Below are positions 9,601-17,663 of a stretch of DNA of 64,000 nucleotides, piece after piece. The notes below the pieces were generated by a model. That model saw only the letters and a program-made list of their open reading frames with translations, did no database searches and was not told the DNA's origin. The stretch lies in assembly GCA_022709695.1 (NCBI GenBank), contig JAKLII010000010.1:1-64000 (forward strand), read 5' to 3'. Every line of letters starts with the position of its first letter. Positions within the stretch are counted from its first letter, which is position 1. Made by a program: the position numbers and the translations under genes. The DNA comes from Bacteroidota bacterium. GTDB taxonomy: Bacteria > Bacteroidota > Bacteroidia > Bacteroidales > SKPS01.

Positions 9601-10174
9601 ACGCAAGCGGGCTGATGAACTGCAAACCCGTATGCAAAAGCGAATGCAGGAACTGGATGAAGAAAGTAAAATTTCTTCCAAACCACCTGTGGTGATTGGT
9701 GGTGTATTGGTAATACCGGCCAATATGCTTACTAACCAAGTAAAAGAAGATTACAAAAGCCAGGGCTTTGCTTCACCCGAAGAAAAAGCAGCAGTAGAAA
9801 AAGCAGGTATGCAAGCAGTGTTTGAGGTGGAGATGGAATTGAGCAATGCCGCCAAAGACCGCAGCAAAGAAAAGATCGGCTACGACATTGAAAGTCTTTG
9901 CAGTCAAACAGGCAACCTCCGTTTCATTGAAGTGAAAGGCAGAAGAAAAGATGCCACCACAGTAACCATCACTAAAAATGAAATCATTTACGGACTCAAT
10001 TTGCCGGAGCAATTTATATTGGCTTTGGCCTTTGTAGATGGCAAGCGGGTGGAAGTATATTATGTGCAGAATGCCTTCCGCTTTGAACCTGATTTTGGAG
10101 TAACCTCAATCAATTTTAATGTGAAAGACTTATTGACCAAAATGGTTCACCGCAGAACCATTACACTTGATTAG
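6653..10174 (+). CDS. SNF2-family helicase with C-terminal DUF3883 domain
   Basis: A 1173-residue DNA translocase/helicase of the SNF2 superfamily 2 type. Visible motifs are Walker A DPGAGKT with Lys135, the DEAH box at 230-233, TATPHNG near 268, and the C-terminal RecA lobe with motif VI QRFGRIHRIGQ at 595-605. A long coiled, charged region follows. Near the C-terminus a DUF3883 domain shows Asp1078 and IEVKGR with Glu1093 and Lys1095, a PD-(D/E)XK-like set. The gene opens the cargo operon; the methylase starts six bases after its stop. The helicase would move on foreign DNA in a restriction-like system; whether DUF3883 cleaves is not known. Base composition is clearly AT-richer than that of the flanking phage genes. 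Confidence 0.9.
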   Translation: MTKLENITKGTYLNGVIPNQMVEVIDAVWHGTDVIEITFKDSLGNPNNEILYRDNEPNLEILTASAPWSFNASSEKFKLVSEAYRIRLAYIFDPMMAIHTSMIEPLPHQITAVYDSMLPRQPLRYVLADDPGAGKTIMAGLLIKELAIRGDVKRCLIVCPGVLAEQWQDELFQKFQLPFEILTNDKTNSSKTGNWFNEENFVIARLDKLSRDEDLQEKLKVTDWDLVIVDEAHKMSASFFGGEVKYTKRYRLGQLLSRQTRHFLLMTATPHNGKEEDFQLFLALIDGDRFEGRFRDGVHTVDVSDIMRRLLKEQLVKFDGKPLFPERIAITVPYQLTPDEERLYVEVTNYVREQFNRADNLESGRRGSVGFALTILQRRLASSPEAIYQSLRRRKERLQARLEEERLFQRVELRPEQLPDVDDDEDFEDYLNDQSSDEQDQVENEFVDRATTARTIQELEAEINTLKQLEELAFTVKRSGTDKKWEQLSNILIENEWMFDDAGNRRKLVIFTEHRDTLNYLALKIRTLLGSQDAVVTIQGGMNREDRRKAQEQFTQDVNVSVLIATDAAGEGINLQRAHLMVNYDLPWNPNRLEQRFGRIHRIGQTEVCRLWNIIAHQTREGEVWQRLFDKLEIEREALGGQVFDVLGEMTFENKSLRDLLIEAIRYGSDPERKAFLDRVLDEALDHAKLEKLLQERSLHAITMTKSSVQEIREEMDRAAARKLQPHFIADFFLTAFKALGGSVTEKEKGRYQVLHVPAAIRNRDRIIGTREPILKSYERITFHKELVSVQGKPLAAFVCPGHPLLDATIDLLLESKIGLLKQGSVLIDELHPDSEPRVLFYLENSVQDARQLETGGRRTISREVHFVELNGQGQIMQAGYAPYLDYHQASEEEINEVLSKADTLPWLKQNMEDKIKSFAITTIAKEHLERVKKNRQYLVEKTKNAVHERLTNEIRYWDHRARDLRMQEESGRPNAKLNSNEARKRADELQTRMQKRMQELDEESKISSKPPVVIGGVLVIPANMLTNQVKEDYKSQGFASPEEKAAVEKAGMQAVFEVEMELSNAAKDRSKEKIGYDIESLCSQTGNLRFIEVKGRRKDATTVTITKNEIIYGLNLPEQFILALAFVDGKRVEVYYVQNAFRFEPDFGVTSINFNVKDLLTKMVHRRTITLD

Positions 10175-10179
10175 ACAGC

Positions 10180-12927
10180 ATGGGAAAGAAATTAATAGAA
10201 GTAGCCTTACCACTCGACATCATCAATGATGCCTCGGCTTATGATAAAATGCCGGGTATTGGGGCACATCCTAAGGGCATACACCATTGGTGGGCAAGGC
10301 TTCCCTTGCCTTCAGCAAGAGCCATCTTATTTGCATCCTTGGTAGATGATCCTTCGGCTCATCCTGACAAATTCCCAACAGAAGAAGTACAGGTTGCAGA
10401 GCGGGAAAGATTATTTGAAATCATCCGCAAGCTTTGCCAGAAGAAGATTCACACCAGGCAGGAAGTATTTGAAGAAGCCCATCAGGAGATACTGAAACAT
10501 TGCAACGGAAAGTTGCCTACAGTACTCGATCCCTTTGCTGGGGGCGGTTCTATTCCATTAGAAGGTATGCGTTTAGGTCTGCCTGTTCAGGCATCTGACT
10601 TGAATCCTGTTGCCGTGCTTATCAACAAAGCCCAATTGGAGATTCTACCAGAATTTGCAAACCAAATACCTATCAATCCCTCGATAAAAGGTAAGGAAGC
10701 ATTTATCGAATGGAAACTTGGGAAGGGACTGGCTGAAGATCTTCGGTACTATGGCAATTGGATTAACGAAGAAGCCAAAAAGCGAATTGGTAATCTTTAT
10801 CCAAAAGCTAAGCACGGAAGCAAAGAAAACAATGTAGTTGCTTGGATATGGTCAAGGACTGTTAAATGTCCAAATCCTGCATGTGGCTGTGACATGCCAT
10901 TGGTTCGTTCATTTATTTTAAGTAAGAAAAAACCAAATTTTTACAGCCGCCCGATTATTGAAAGAACATCCAATGGCAATAAGATTACAGGCTATGAAGT
11001 ATTACTAGGCACTCCTGAAATTACAGGAACAACAAATAGAAGTGGAGTAACTTGCGTTTGCTGTAATGAGCTAGCTAAGCTTCAATACGTAAGAGAAGAA
11101 GGCAGAGCTGGACACTTAAAGGAAGTAATGATTGCAACTGTAATCAATTTCGGAAGGGGTAAAACTTACATAAGTCCGCCAAACACTGCCAATATTGAAT
11201 ATGATACCTCACTTATTAAGTGGAAGCCCGAAACAAAATTTCCTGAAGGATTTACAAGAGACTTTAAAACACCCAACTACGGCCTATTGCACCATTGGCA
11301 AGTATTTACAAACCGACAGCTAATTGGTATAAACACTTTGTTTGAATTAGTTGATCAAGTTTACGATCAAGTAAGTATTTCAGTCCAAAATAAGGAATAT
11401 GCCAAAGCACTTATTACAATGTTAAAAATGTCAATTGATAGGGTTGTTGACTTTAATAATTCATTATGCCGTTGGAATAACGGTAATGAGAAAATCATGA
11501 ATCTTTTTGGTCGGCAAGCCATTCCTATGGTTTGGGATTTTGGGGAAGCGAATTTACTTGGAGATACGGTAGGAGCGTGGAAAACTTGTTATGAGTATGT
11601 AGCTGATTGCGTTGAAGTAATTTTAACTACCACATCAAGTAAGCAGAAAGCCAAACAGTTCAACGCAGCAAAATATAATTTTACGGAGCTGTCATACCTT
11701 GTAAGCACTGACCCACCTTACTATGATAATATTGGTTACTCTGATTTATCGGACTTCTTTTATGTATGGCTTCGACAGGGACTCAAAGATATTTACCCTG
11801 ATTTGCTCAGTACAGTTTTGGTGCCTAAAATGGAAGAATTAGTTGCTTCTGATTTTAGGTATGGAAGCAAGGAAGCTGCAAAAGACCATTTCGAAGGTGG
11901 TTTTAAGGATGCATTTGGCAACCTAAAAAATGGCTTAGACCCACGTTTCCCTTTGACGGTTTATTATGCATTCAAACAAGATGAAGACGAAGACAGTAGT
12001 GAACCTGATGATGAAAATCCAAATGGTATTAGCCTTACAACAGGTTGGGAGACTTTGTTGGAAAGTTTGGTTTCAACCGGATTTCAAATCATGGCAACAT
12101 GGCCAATCAAAGCTTCACAAAAGTGGCGGATGGTGGCAATGGGCACAAATTCCCTCACCAGCTATATTGTGTTGGCTTGTCGCCCAAGACCAGAGAATGC
12201 TGCTTCCATTACCAGACGTGAGTACTTGCAAATTCTGAAGAAAGAGCTACCCAACGCCATTGAAGTATTGCAGAAAAGTAATCTTGCACCTGTGGATATG
12301 GCTCAGGCCACTATTGGTCCAGGTATGGGAATCTATTCCCGTTACGATAAAATCATGGAGCAAGATGGAACACCGATGAGTGTCCGAACAGCACTATCGT
12401 TAATTAATAAAGCCCTCGGTGAAATTTTAGCAGAGCAGGAAGGTGATTTTGATACCGAAACCAGATGGGCTTTAGCATGGTTTGAGCAAAACGAATTTTC
12501 TACCGGAGAATTTGGAGATGCCAATGCACTAGCATTGGCAAAAAATACCGCAGTAAATGCCTTAGGGCATTCGGGCATCGTCAAGTCTGGTGGTGGTAAA
12601 GTCCAACTCATTCCCAGAGCAGAGTTGTCATCAACATGGGATCCAACAACAGACAACCGCGTAGTAGTATGGGAAATAACCCAACACCTCATTAAGCAAT
12701 TGCAGGAGCGTGGCGAATTGGGTGCTGCCAAATTGTATAAAAAACTTGGCCCATCAGCAGACATTGCAAGAGAACTTGCTTATCATCTGTTTACTATATC
12801 TGAGAAAAAAGGATGGGCACAGGAAGCTCAGGCATACAACAGTTTGGTTCTTTCCTGGAATCAGATTGTGGCAGAATCATTCAACATCAAAGACCCAATC
12901 GGGACTCAAACCAAAATAGAGTTTTAG
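10180..12927 (+). CDS. DUF1156 adenine-specific DNA methylase
   Basis: A 915-residue methylase predicted to make N6-methyladenine and mark self DNA. The N-terminal DUF1156 part has PKGIHHWWARLPLPSARA near residue 30. The S-adenosylmethionine motif DPFAGGGS starts at Asp117, and the catalytic DPPYY motif is at 511-515. Between them is a zinc ribbon with CPNPAC (230-235), Cys237 and CVCC (292-295). The linker-rich C-terminal half probably recognises the target or binds partners. It starts six bases after the helicase and ends two bases before the ATPase gene. All key residues look intact, so it should be active. Confidence 0.92.
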   Translation: MGKKLIEVALPLDIINDASAYDKMPGIGAHPKGIHHWWARLPLPSARAILFASLVDDPSAHPDKFPTEEVQVAERERLFEIIRKLCQKKIHTRQEVFEEAHQEILKHCNGKLPTVLDPFAGGGSIPLEGMRLGLPVQASDLNPVAVLINKAQLEILPEFANQIPINPSIKGKEAFIEWKLGKGLAEDLRYYGNWINEEAKKRIGNLYPKAKHGSKENNVVAWIWSRTVKCPNPACGCDMPLVRSFILSKKKPNFYSRPIIERTSNGNKITGYEVLLGTPEITGTTNRSGVTCVCCNELAKLQYVREEGRAGHLKEVMIATVINFGRGKTYISPPNTANIEYDTSLIKWKPETKFPEGFTRDFKTPNYGLLHHWQVFTNRQLIGINTLFELVDQVYDQVSISVQNKEYAKALITMLKMSIDRVVDFNNSLCRWNNGNEKIMNLFGRQAIPMVWDFGEANLLGDTVGAWKTCYEYVADCVEVILTTTSSKQKAKQFNAAKYNFTELSYLVSTDPPYYDNIGYSDLSDFFYVWLRQGLKDIYPDLLSTVLVPKMEELVASDFRYGSKEAAKDHFEGGFKDAFGNLKNGLDPRFPLTVYYAFKQDEDEDSSEPDDENPNGISLTTGWETLLESLVSTGFQIMATWPIKASQKWRMVAMGTNSLTSYIVLACRPRPENAASITRREYLQILKKELPNAIEVLQKSNLAPVDMAQATIGPGMGIYSRYDKIMEQDGTPMSVRTALSLINKALGEILAEQEGDFDTETRWALAWFEQNEFSTGEFGDANALALAKNTAVNALGHSGIVKSGGGKVQLIPRAELSSTWDPTTDNRVVVWEITQHLIKQLQERGELGAAKLYKKLGPSADIARELAYHLFTISEKKGWAQEAQAYNSLVLSWNQIVAESFNIKDPIGTQTKIEF

Positions 12928-12929
12928 TT

Positions 12930-15900
12930 ATGGCACTAAGTAACCTTGAACGAGTCAATAAAGGACTCGAACTTCTAAGAACAGGTCTTTTTACATTTGT
13001 TTTAAGGGAAATGAAAGAAGTCCACAAAGCTTATTGGCAAGAAGCCGCTGTTTCTTCTTTTCCGGAAGATCACTACTCAAGGGATCTAAGTCCTGAGCAA
13101 TGGGATGTACAGGCTTTATTGGCCATTATGTGGAAGAATTGGAATGGTACGTTCAACCGTACACTGGGATTCGGTGAACGCTCTATCGTAAGCGAACTAA
13201 TGGAAATACGAAAGCGTGTAGCCCATCAAAACACTACGAATAAATTTGATACCGATGATGCATTCCGAGCATTAGACAATGTTGAAAGGTTGCTGAGTGC
13301 AATAGCCGCACCAGAGGCAGAGGAAGCCGATAATCAGAAGAACGAGTTGCTCCGGGTTCGTTATGAAGAAAATACACGAAAGAAGACAAGAGCCATTGAA
13401 GCCAAATCATTGGTGGGCACATCAGCAGTTGGCCTAAAGCCCTGGCGTCAGGTAATCACCCCCCACCCGGATGTGGCCTCAGGCAGATTTCAGCAAGCCG
13501 AATTTGCGGCAGACCTGTGGCGTGTGTATCAGGATGGCGAAAGTGCAGGTGAATACGGTAAGCCCGTTGACTTCTTCAACAGAACATATCTCACCCAAGG
13601 TATTAGAAAACTTTTAATCAATACCTTAAAGCGATTGAATGGAGATGGCGGTGATCCGGTCATAAACCTGCAAACCAATTTCGGTGGTGGTAAAACCCAC
13701 TCATTGTTGGCTATTTACCATTTGTGTTCAGGTGCAAACTTCAGTTCGGTAAGAGACTTGGAGAGCTTCTTCCGTGAAATGGGCGACCTGCAGCCACCAG
13801 CAAAAGTGAACAAAGCTGTATTGGTTGGAAATAGAATTGCTCCGGGAGTAACCCACACCAAACCAGACGGAACAAAAGTTCATACCCTTTGGGGTGAAAT
13901 GGCCTGGCAATTAGGTGGTAAAGCTGGCTACGCCATGCTTCAGGAAGCAGATGAAAAAGCAGCAAATCCCGGTGACCAGTTAGTGCCCTTATTGAAGAAG
14001 TTTGCGCCATGCGTGGTGCTCATTGACGAATGGGTGGCTTATACCCGTCAGCTCAAAGAAGATGGCAATGACAGTGGTGGAACTTATGGAACGCAGATGT
14101 CATTTGCACAGGCTCTTTGTGAAGCAGCCAAAACTGTAAACAATGCCTTGGTGGTTGTCAGTTTACCTGCCTCCGATATTGAAATGGGTGGGGAAAAAGG
14201 CCGTCAGTCTGCTGCCGAGTTAGGCAACATCATTGGCCGTATTGAATCCCCCTGGTCTGCTGCCACTACCGAAGAATCATTTGAGATAGTTACCCGAAGG
14301 TTATTCTCACCCATTGCAACCAAGGAACAGTTTGCTGAAAGAGATGCTTCTTCAAGGGCTTTCGGGGAATTTTATCGCAATAACAGAGCAGATTTTCCTA
14401 ACGAAACTCAGGACAGTAGCTATGAAAAACGCATTCGGGATTTCTATCCCATCCATCCTGAATTATTTGATGAATTGGCAGAACGCTGGGCAAGCATACC
14501 ACAATTTCAAAAGACCCGGGGTATACTCCGATTGATGGCGAAAATTATTCATTTCTTGTGGGAGAATAATGACCAAAGCCCATTAATTTTACCTGCCAAT
14601 ATTCCCTTGGATAGTTCTGAAATTCAGTCTGAATTGATGCGGTATTTAACACCACCTTGGAGTGCAGTAATTGGGAAAGACGTGGATGGAATTCACTCAT
14701 TGCCAAAGCAATTGGATAGCGAATTACCCAACATTGGCAGATATAGTGGTTCACGGAGAGTAGCAAGAACCTTGTTCTTTGGAACCGCTCCCACCTTTGA
14801 TGCTGCGAACAAAGGCATTGATGAACAACGAATAAAGTTAGGCAGCATTTTGCCGGGAGAAAATATTCCAACCTTTTCTGATGCGTTACGTCATTTAGTT
14901 GATAAAGGCACCTATGTTTATGCTGCGAATAAAACCTATTGGTACAGTACCCAAAACAACGTAAACAGAACGGCAGAAGAAAGAGCAGCACACATTCAGG
15001 AAGATAAGGTTGAAGAAGAAATACGAACCTTGCTTACTCAGCAACTCCATTCCTCAGGCAGTCAGATAAAGCGAATCCACTTCATGCCTCAAAACTCCAG
15101 TGATGTGCCGGACGACCTGGATATGAAATTAGTGGTATTGGGTATCAAACATCCTCATGTATCAAGAGATGGGAATAGCACTGCTTTTCAAAAGGCAAAA
15201 GAGATACTTAGCATTAGAGGTAATTCGCAAAGACTGTATCGCAACACATTGATTTTTCTTACACCGGACAAAACCAGATTGGAAGAATTAAAGCAAGCAG
15301 TGAAAGCCTATTTAGCATGGAAATCCATTGTGGATGATAAAGTGGCTTTGAACCTAGATGCCTATCAATCCAATCAAGCAGAAGGGAAACGCAGATCTGG
15401 ATTAGATACCATCAAGCTTCGCTTACCGGAAACTTTTGTTTGGATTCTTACTCCATACCAGGAAGTAGGAAGTTCTGATGTACAGTGGGATGAGTCAAAA
15501 ATGAATGGTTCAAATCAGGAAGCATACCTGAGCCGAGTGCTGAAGAAGCTAACATCTCAAAGCCAGTTGTATAATGATTTTGCATCTTCTGAGCTTAGAA
15601 TCAACTTGGACAGAATACCGCTTTGGCGTGGGAATAACGTTCCAGTGCGTCAGCTTCGGGAAGACTTTGCTAAGTACCTCTACTTACCCAAGCTATCATC
15701 CGCTCACTTACTCCAGCAGGCCATTGAATCAGGTTTATGCTTGGTGTCATGGCAAAAAGATTCCTTTGCATTTGCAGAGTCTTTTGATGAAGAAAACCAA
15801 CGGTATAGGGGATTGCGTGTAGGTACATCCTTTATGGTCGCTTTAGATGGCAATGGATTGCTTGTTAAATCAGATATTGCAGAATCCCAACTGTTGAAAG

Positions 15901-16250
15901 AACGTGCAGAAGCAGAAACCCCGAGGGGAGCTGATAAAACATACCCTCCACCACCCAGTCCGGATAACGAAAGCGGGTTCGGAGAAGATGAAGTAAAGGA
16001 AGGCGAACCTAAAACGGCCAGGAAAACAAGATTCTTTGGAAATATCGAAACTGATTCTCTTCGCTTCTTCCGTTCTACAGACGATATCGAAAAGGAAATG
16101 CTGAAACATCTCAATACAACTGTTGGCACCAAAGTTACAATCATCATTCACATTGAAGCACACAATGAGATGGGCTTCGATGCAGAAACCGAAAGAACAC
16201 TTCGTGAGAATGGAAGAACACTTGGTTTTCAGGCAATTGAGTTTGAGTAG
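12930..16250 (+). CDS. DUF499 AAA ATPase with N-terminal HEPN domain
   Basis: A 1106-residue protein. Residues about 1-130 resemble the Swt1-type HEPN domain and carry the RNase-type R-x4-H motif (Arg94-KRVA-His99). An AAA-type P-loop follows, GGGKTH with Lys255, with a Walker B-like LIDEW (Asp366-Glu367), as in the DUF499 family. The C-terminal third has a proline/charged linker (about residues 990-1035) and a final small domain. The start at 12930 lies two bases after the methylase stop; the longer in-frame start at 12813 would overlap the methylase by 115 bases. It is the third gene of the helicase-methylase-ATPase set and may sense or transmit infection; the HEPN part could be an RNA-cleaving effector (inference). 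Confidence 0.88.
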   Translation: MALSNLERVNKGLELLRTGLFTFVLREMKEVHKAYWQEAAVSSFPEDHYSRDLSPEQWDVQALLAIMWKNWNGTFNRTLGFGERSIVSELMEIRKRVAHQNTTNKFDTDDAFRALDNVERLLSAIAAPEAEEADNQKNELLRVRYEENTRKKTRAIEAKSLVGTSAVGLKPWRQVITPHPDVASGRFQQAEFAADLWRVYQDGESAGEYGKPVDFFNRTYLTQGIRKLLINTLKRLNGDGGDPVINLQTNFGGGKTHSLLAIYHLCSGANFSSVRDLESFFREMGDLQPPAKVNKAVLVGNRIAPGVTHTKPDGTKVHTLWGEMAWQLGGKAGYAMLQEADEKAANPGDQLVPLLKKFAPCVVLIDEWVAYTRQLKEDGNDSGGTYGTQMSFAQALCEAAKTVNNALVVVSLPASDIEMGGEKGRQSAAELGNIIGRIESPWSAATTEESFEIVTRRLFSPIATKEQFAERDASSRAFGEFYRNNRADFPNETQDSSYEKRIRDFYPIHPELFDELAERWASIPQFQKTRGILRLMAKIIHFLWENNDQSPLILPANIPLDSSEIQSELMRYLTPPWSAVIGKDVDGIHSLPKQLDSELPNIGRYSGSRRVARTLFFGTAPTFDAANKGIDEQRIKLGSILPGENIPTFSDALRHLVDKGTYVYAANKTYWYSTQNNVNRTAEERAAHIQEDKVEEEIRTLLTQQLHSSGSQIKRIHFMPQNSSDVPDDLDMKLVVLGIKHPHVSRDGNSTAFQKAKEILSIRGNSQRLYRNTLIFLTPDKTRLEELKQAVKAYLAWKSIVDDKVALNLDAYQSNQAEGKRRSGLDTIKLRLPETFVWILTPYQEVGSSDVQWDESKMNGSNQEAYLSRVLKKLTSQSQLYNDFASSELRINLDRIPLWRGNNVPVRQLREDFAKYLYLPKLSSAHLLQQAIESGLCLVSWQKDSFAFAESFDEENQRYRGLRVGTSFMVALDGNGLLVKSDIAESQLLKERAEAETPRGADKTYPPPPSPDNESGFGEDEVKEGEPKTARKTRFFGNIETDSLRFFRSTDDIEKEMLKHLNTTVGTKVTIIIHIEAHNEMGFDAETERTLRENGRTLGFQAIEFE

Positions 16251-16289
16251 TTAAGTATTAAATTGTGTAATATACAAAGACTTTTCATC

Positions 16290-17087
16290 ATGGAAATAGA
16301 TTATCCTGAAACCTTCTCCATTGACGAATTCGATGAAGAATACCTTTGGAAGTATACAGATTTATACAAGTTAATGGATTTGATCAAAAATCACAAGATT
16401 CACTTTGCAAGATTAGATCACTTTGAAGACGGACTTGAGGGTTTAATTGGTAGAGAACTCTCATTGTGGGCATTTGTCCATGGTATTTCTTTTTCAGAAG
16501 GAAATATAGATCCAGGGATGTCTCAAGTAGAACAAATCAAAGCAATTACGAATAATGATTCTATGCGAGGAGGATGGGATTTATTTAAATCCAATTTACA
16601 ACGAAGTCAATTTGCAAGCTGCTGGTTTCTTGGTAAAAAAGAATCAATGGCAATGTGGAAGATTCACTCGCTGAGCAATGGCATAGCGCTTAGATTTAAT
16701 GCAAAACAATTTATTGAAACAGTGATTGCATCAGCAAAGAGGTCAAAACAAAAAGATTTTTGTAGATTATATTTTGGGGAGGTTAATTACAAAGACCATT
16801 GGCCATTGAAGCGATTTACCATATTTGATAAGGAAAATATAGGGTTGAAAAAGGATGCCGCTTATGATTTTGAGAAAGAATTCAGATTTGTGGCTGTTAT
16901 TCCCAAAAGCACAGTAGGTAAACATGAATATCTGAAATTGCCAATAGGATCTTTAAAATCAATGGATGTTAAGATTATTGCGAATCCCTTCATGGAAAAT
17001 TGGCAATATAATGTTTTGCAAAGTCTCCTTAAAAAGCATAAAATCGACGAAAAGCTAGTTAAATCAACAATTCTAATCAATCTTTAA
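16290..17087 (+). CDS. DUF2971 family protein in the defence operon
   Basis: A 265-residue protein of the DUF2971 family, recognised by LWKYTDLYKLMDLIKN near residue 13, the HFARLDHFEDGLEG segment, and the central SCWFLGKKESMAMWKIHS with following GIALRF. The biochemical role of DUF2971 is not established, although members recur near defence and mobile genes. It starts 39 bases after the ATPase on the same strand with no terminator between, and has the same AT-rich composition as the three upstream genes. An alternative start at 16263 would add nine residues. I infer it belongs to the system. Confidence 0.8.
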   Translation: MEIDYPETFSIDEFDEEYLWKYTDLYKLMDLIKNHKIHFARLDHFEDGLEGLIGRELSLWAFVHGISFSEGNIDPGMSQVEQIKAITNNDSMRGGWDLFKSNLQRSQFASCWFLGKKESMAMWKIHSLSNGIALRFNAKQFIETVIASAKRSKQKDFCRLYFGEVNYKDHWPLKRFTIFDKENIGLKKDAAYDFEKEFRFVAVIPKSTVGKHEYLKLPIGSLKSMDVKIIANPFMENWQYNVLQSLLKKHKIDEKLVKSTILINL

Positions 17088-17093
17088 ATTAAC

Positions 17094-17198
17094 ATGGATC
17101 AGGAAATAGAACTATTTCGTCAATATCGAAACGCCCAGGACAACTACACCTTATCTTCACGAATTTTCAAACGATCCTTAGTCTCTTTTTATCAATAA
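17094..17198 (+). pseudogene. Truncated gene remnant at cargo end
   Basis: A 34-codon ORF starting seven bases after the DUF2971 stop. Its first residues (MDQEIELFRQYRNAQDNYT) look like the start of a normal gene; to my memory a similar opening occurs in small membrane proteins that accompany defence and integron loci. After about residue 19 the sequence loses that character and stops. This suggests a gene cut when the cargo joined the phage, placing the junction near 17150. It is too short to be certain. Confidence 0.4.
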
Positions 17199-17222
17199 TT
17201 GCAGACATTGTAGTATATCGAT

Positions 17223-17258
17223 TGTCCTTTCTCTAACCTGAATCCAACCCCATCTTCG
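17223..17258 (+). promoter_or_regulatory. Putative phage promoter, copy 2
   Basis: TGTCCTTT starts at 17223 and the second box ends at 17258 as TTCG, one base off TTTG, at the same 36-base span as the other three copies. It lies between the cargo and the first tail gene at 17263, so tail expression does not need read-through from the cargo. The start codon is only four bases beyond the box. Confidence 0.5.
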
Positions 17259-17262
17259 CCCC

Positions 17263-17658
17263 ATGAACCAGGCGAAGATGGCGTTTATCAGCGAGGTGCT
17301 TTCCCGGCATGGGCAGCAGTTACAGCACAAAATTATTGCATCCATCACCTCCGAGGGGTTGAGCGACCCTTCCGGCGGGATCTCTTTGTACCTTTCTCCG
17401 GGAGGGGCGCAACCCTCCTTCCGGATCACCCTGCCGGTGCTGAGGAGGTTTCAGGATATGGGTGCCCCGCTGCAGAAGAACCGCCTGCAGCCGGAAAATA
17501 TCCTTGCAAACGGAGAAGCTTACCGGGGTAAGAGGCACAGGAAGTTCCCGGTGTACAATAAAAATGTGTGGGGCAGCCTGAACGACCTTTCGCGCGACCT
17601 GATGTACGGCATGAAAGAGGAGGTGATCTCCACCCTTCAAAACAACCTGCAACGCTGA
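17263..17658 (+). CDS. Phage tail-region protein, unknown
   Basis: A 131-residue basic protein immediately upstream of the tape measure gene. It has a predicted helix at both ends and a central strand-rich part (FRITLPVLRRF). I do not recognise the family; size and place would fit a tail-completion (HK97 gp10-like) protein or a tape-measure chaperone. No frameshift site with the next gene is evident. It is the first phage gene after the cargo. Confidence 0.6.
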   Translation: MNQAKMAFISEVLSRHGQQLQHKIIASITSEGLSDPSGGISLYLSPGGAQPSFRITLPVLRRFQDMGAPLQKNRLQPENILANGEAYRGKRHRKFPVYNKNVWGSLNDLSRDLMYGMKEEVISTLQNNLQR

Positions 17659-17663
17659 GGGGT

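Noticed and set aside
6653..17087. Classical DISARM or BREX system
   Set aside because: A DISARM core (DrmA, DrmB, DrmC) and BREX genes (PglZ, BrxC type) are missing. The helicase, DUF1156 methylase and DUF499 ATPase fit the Hma arrangement better.
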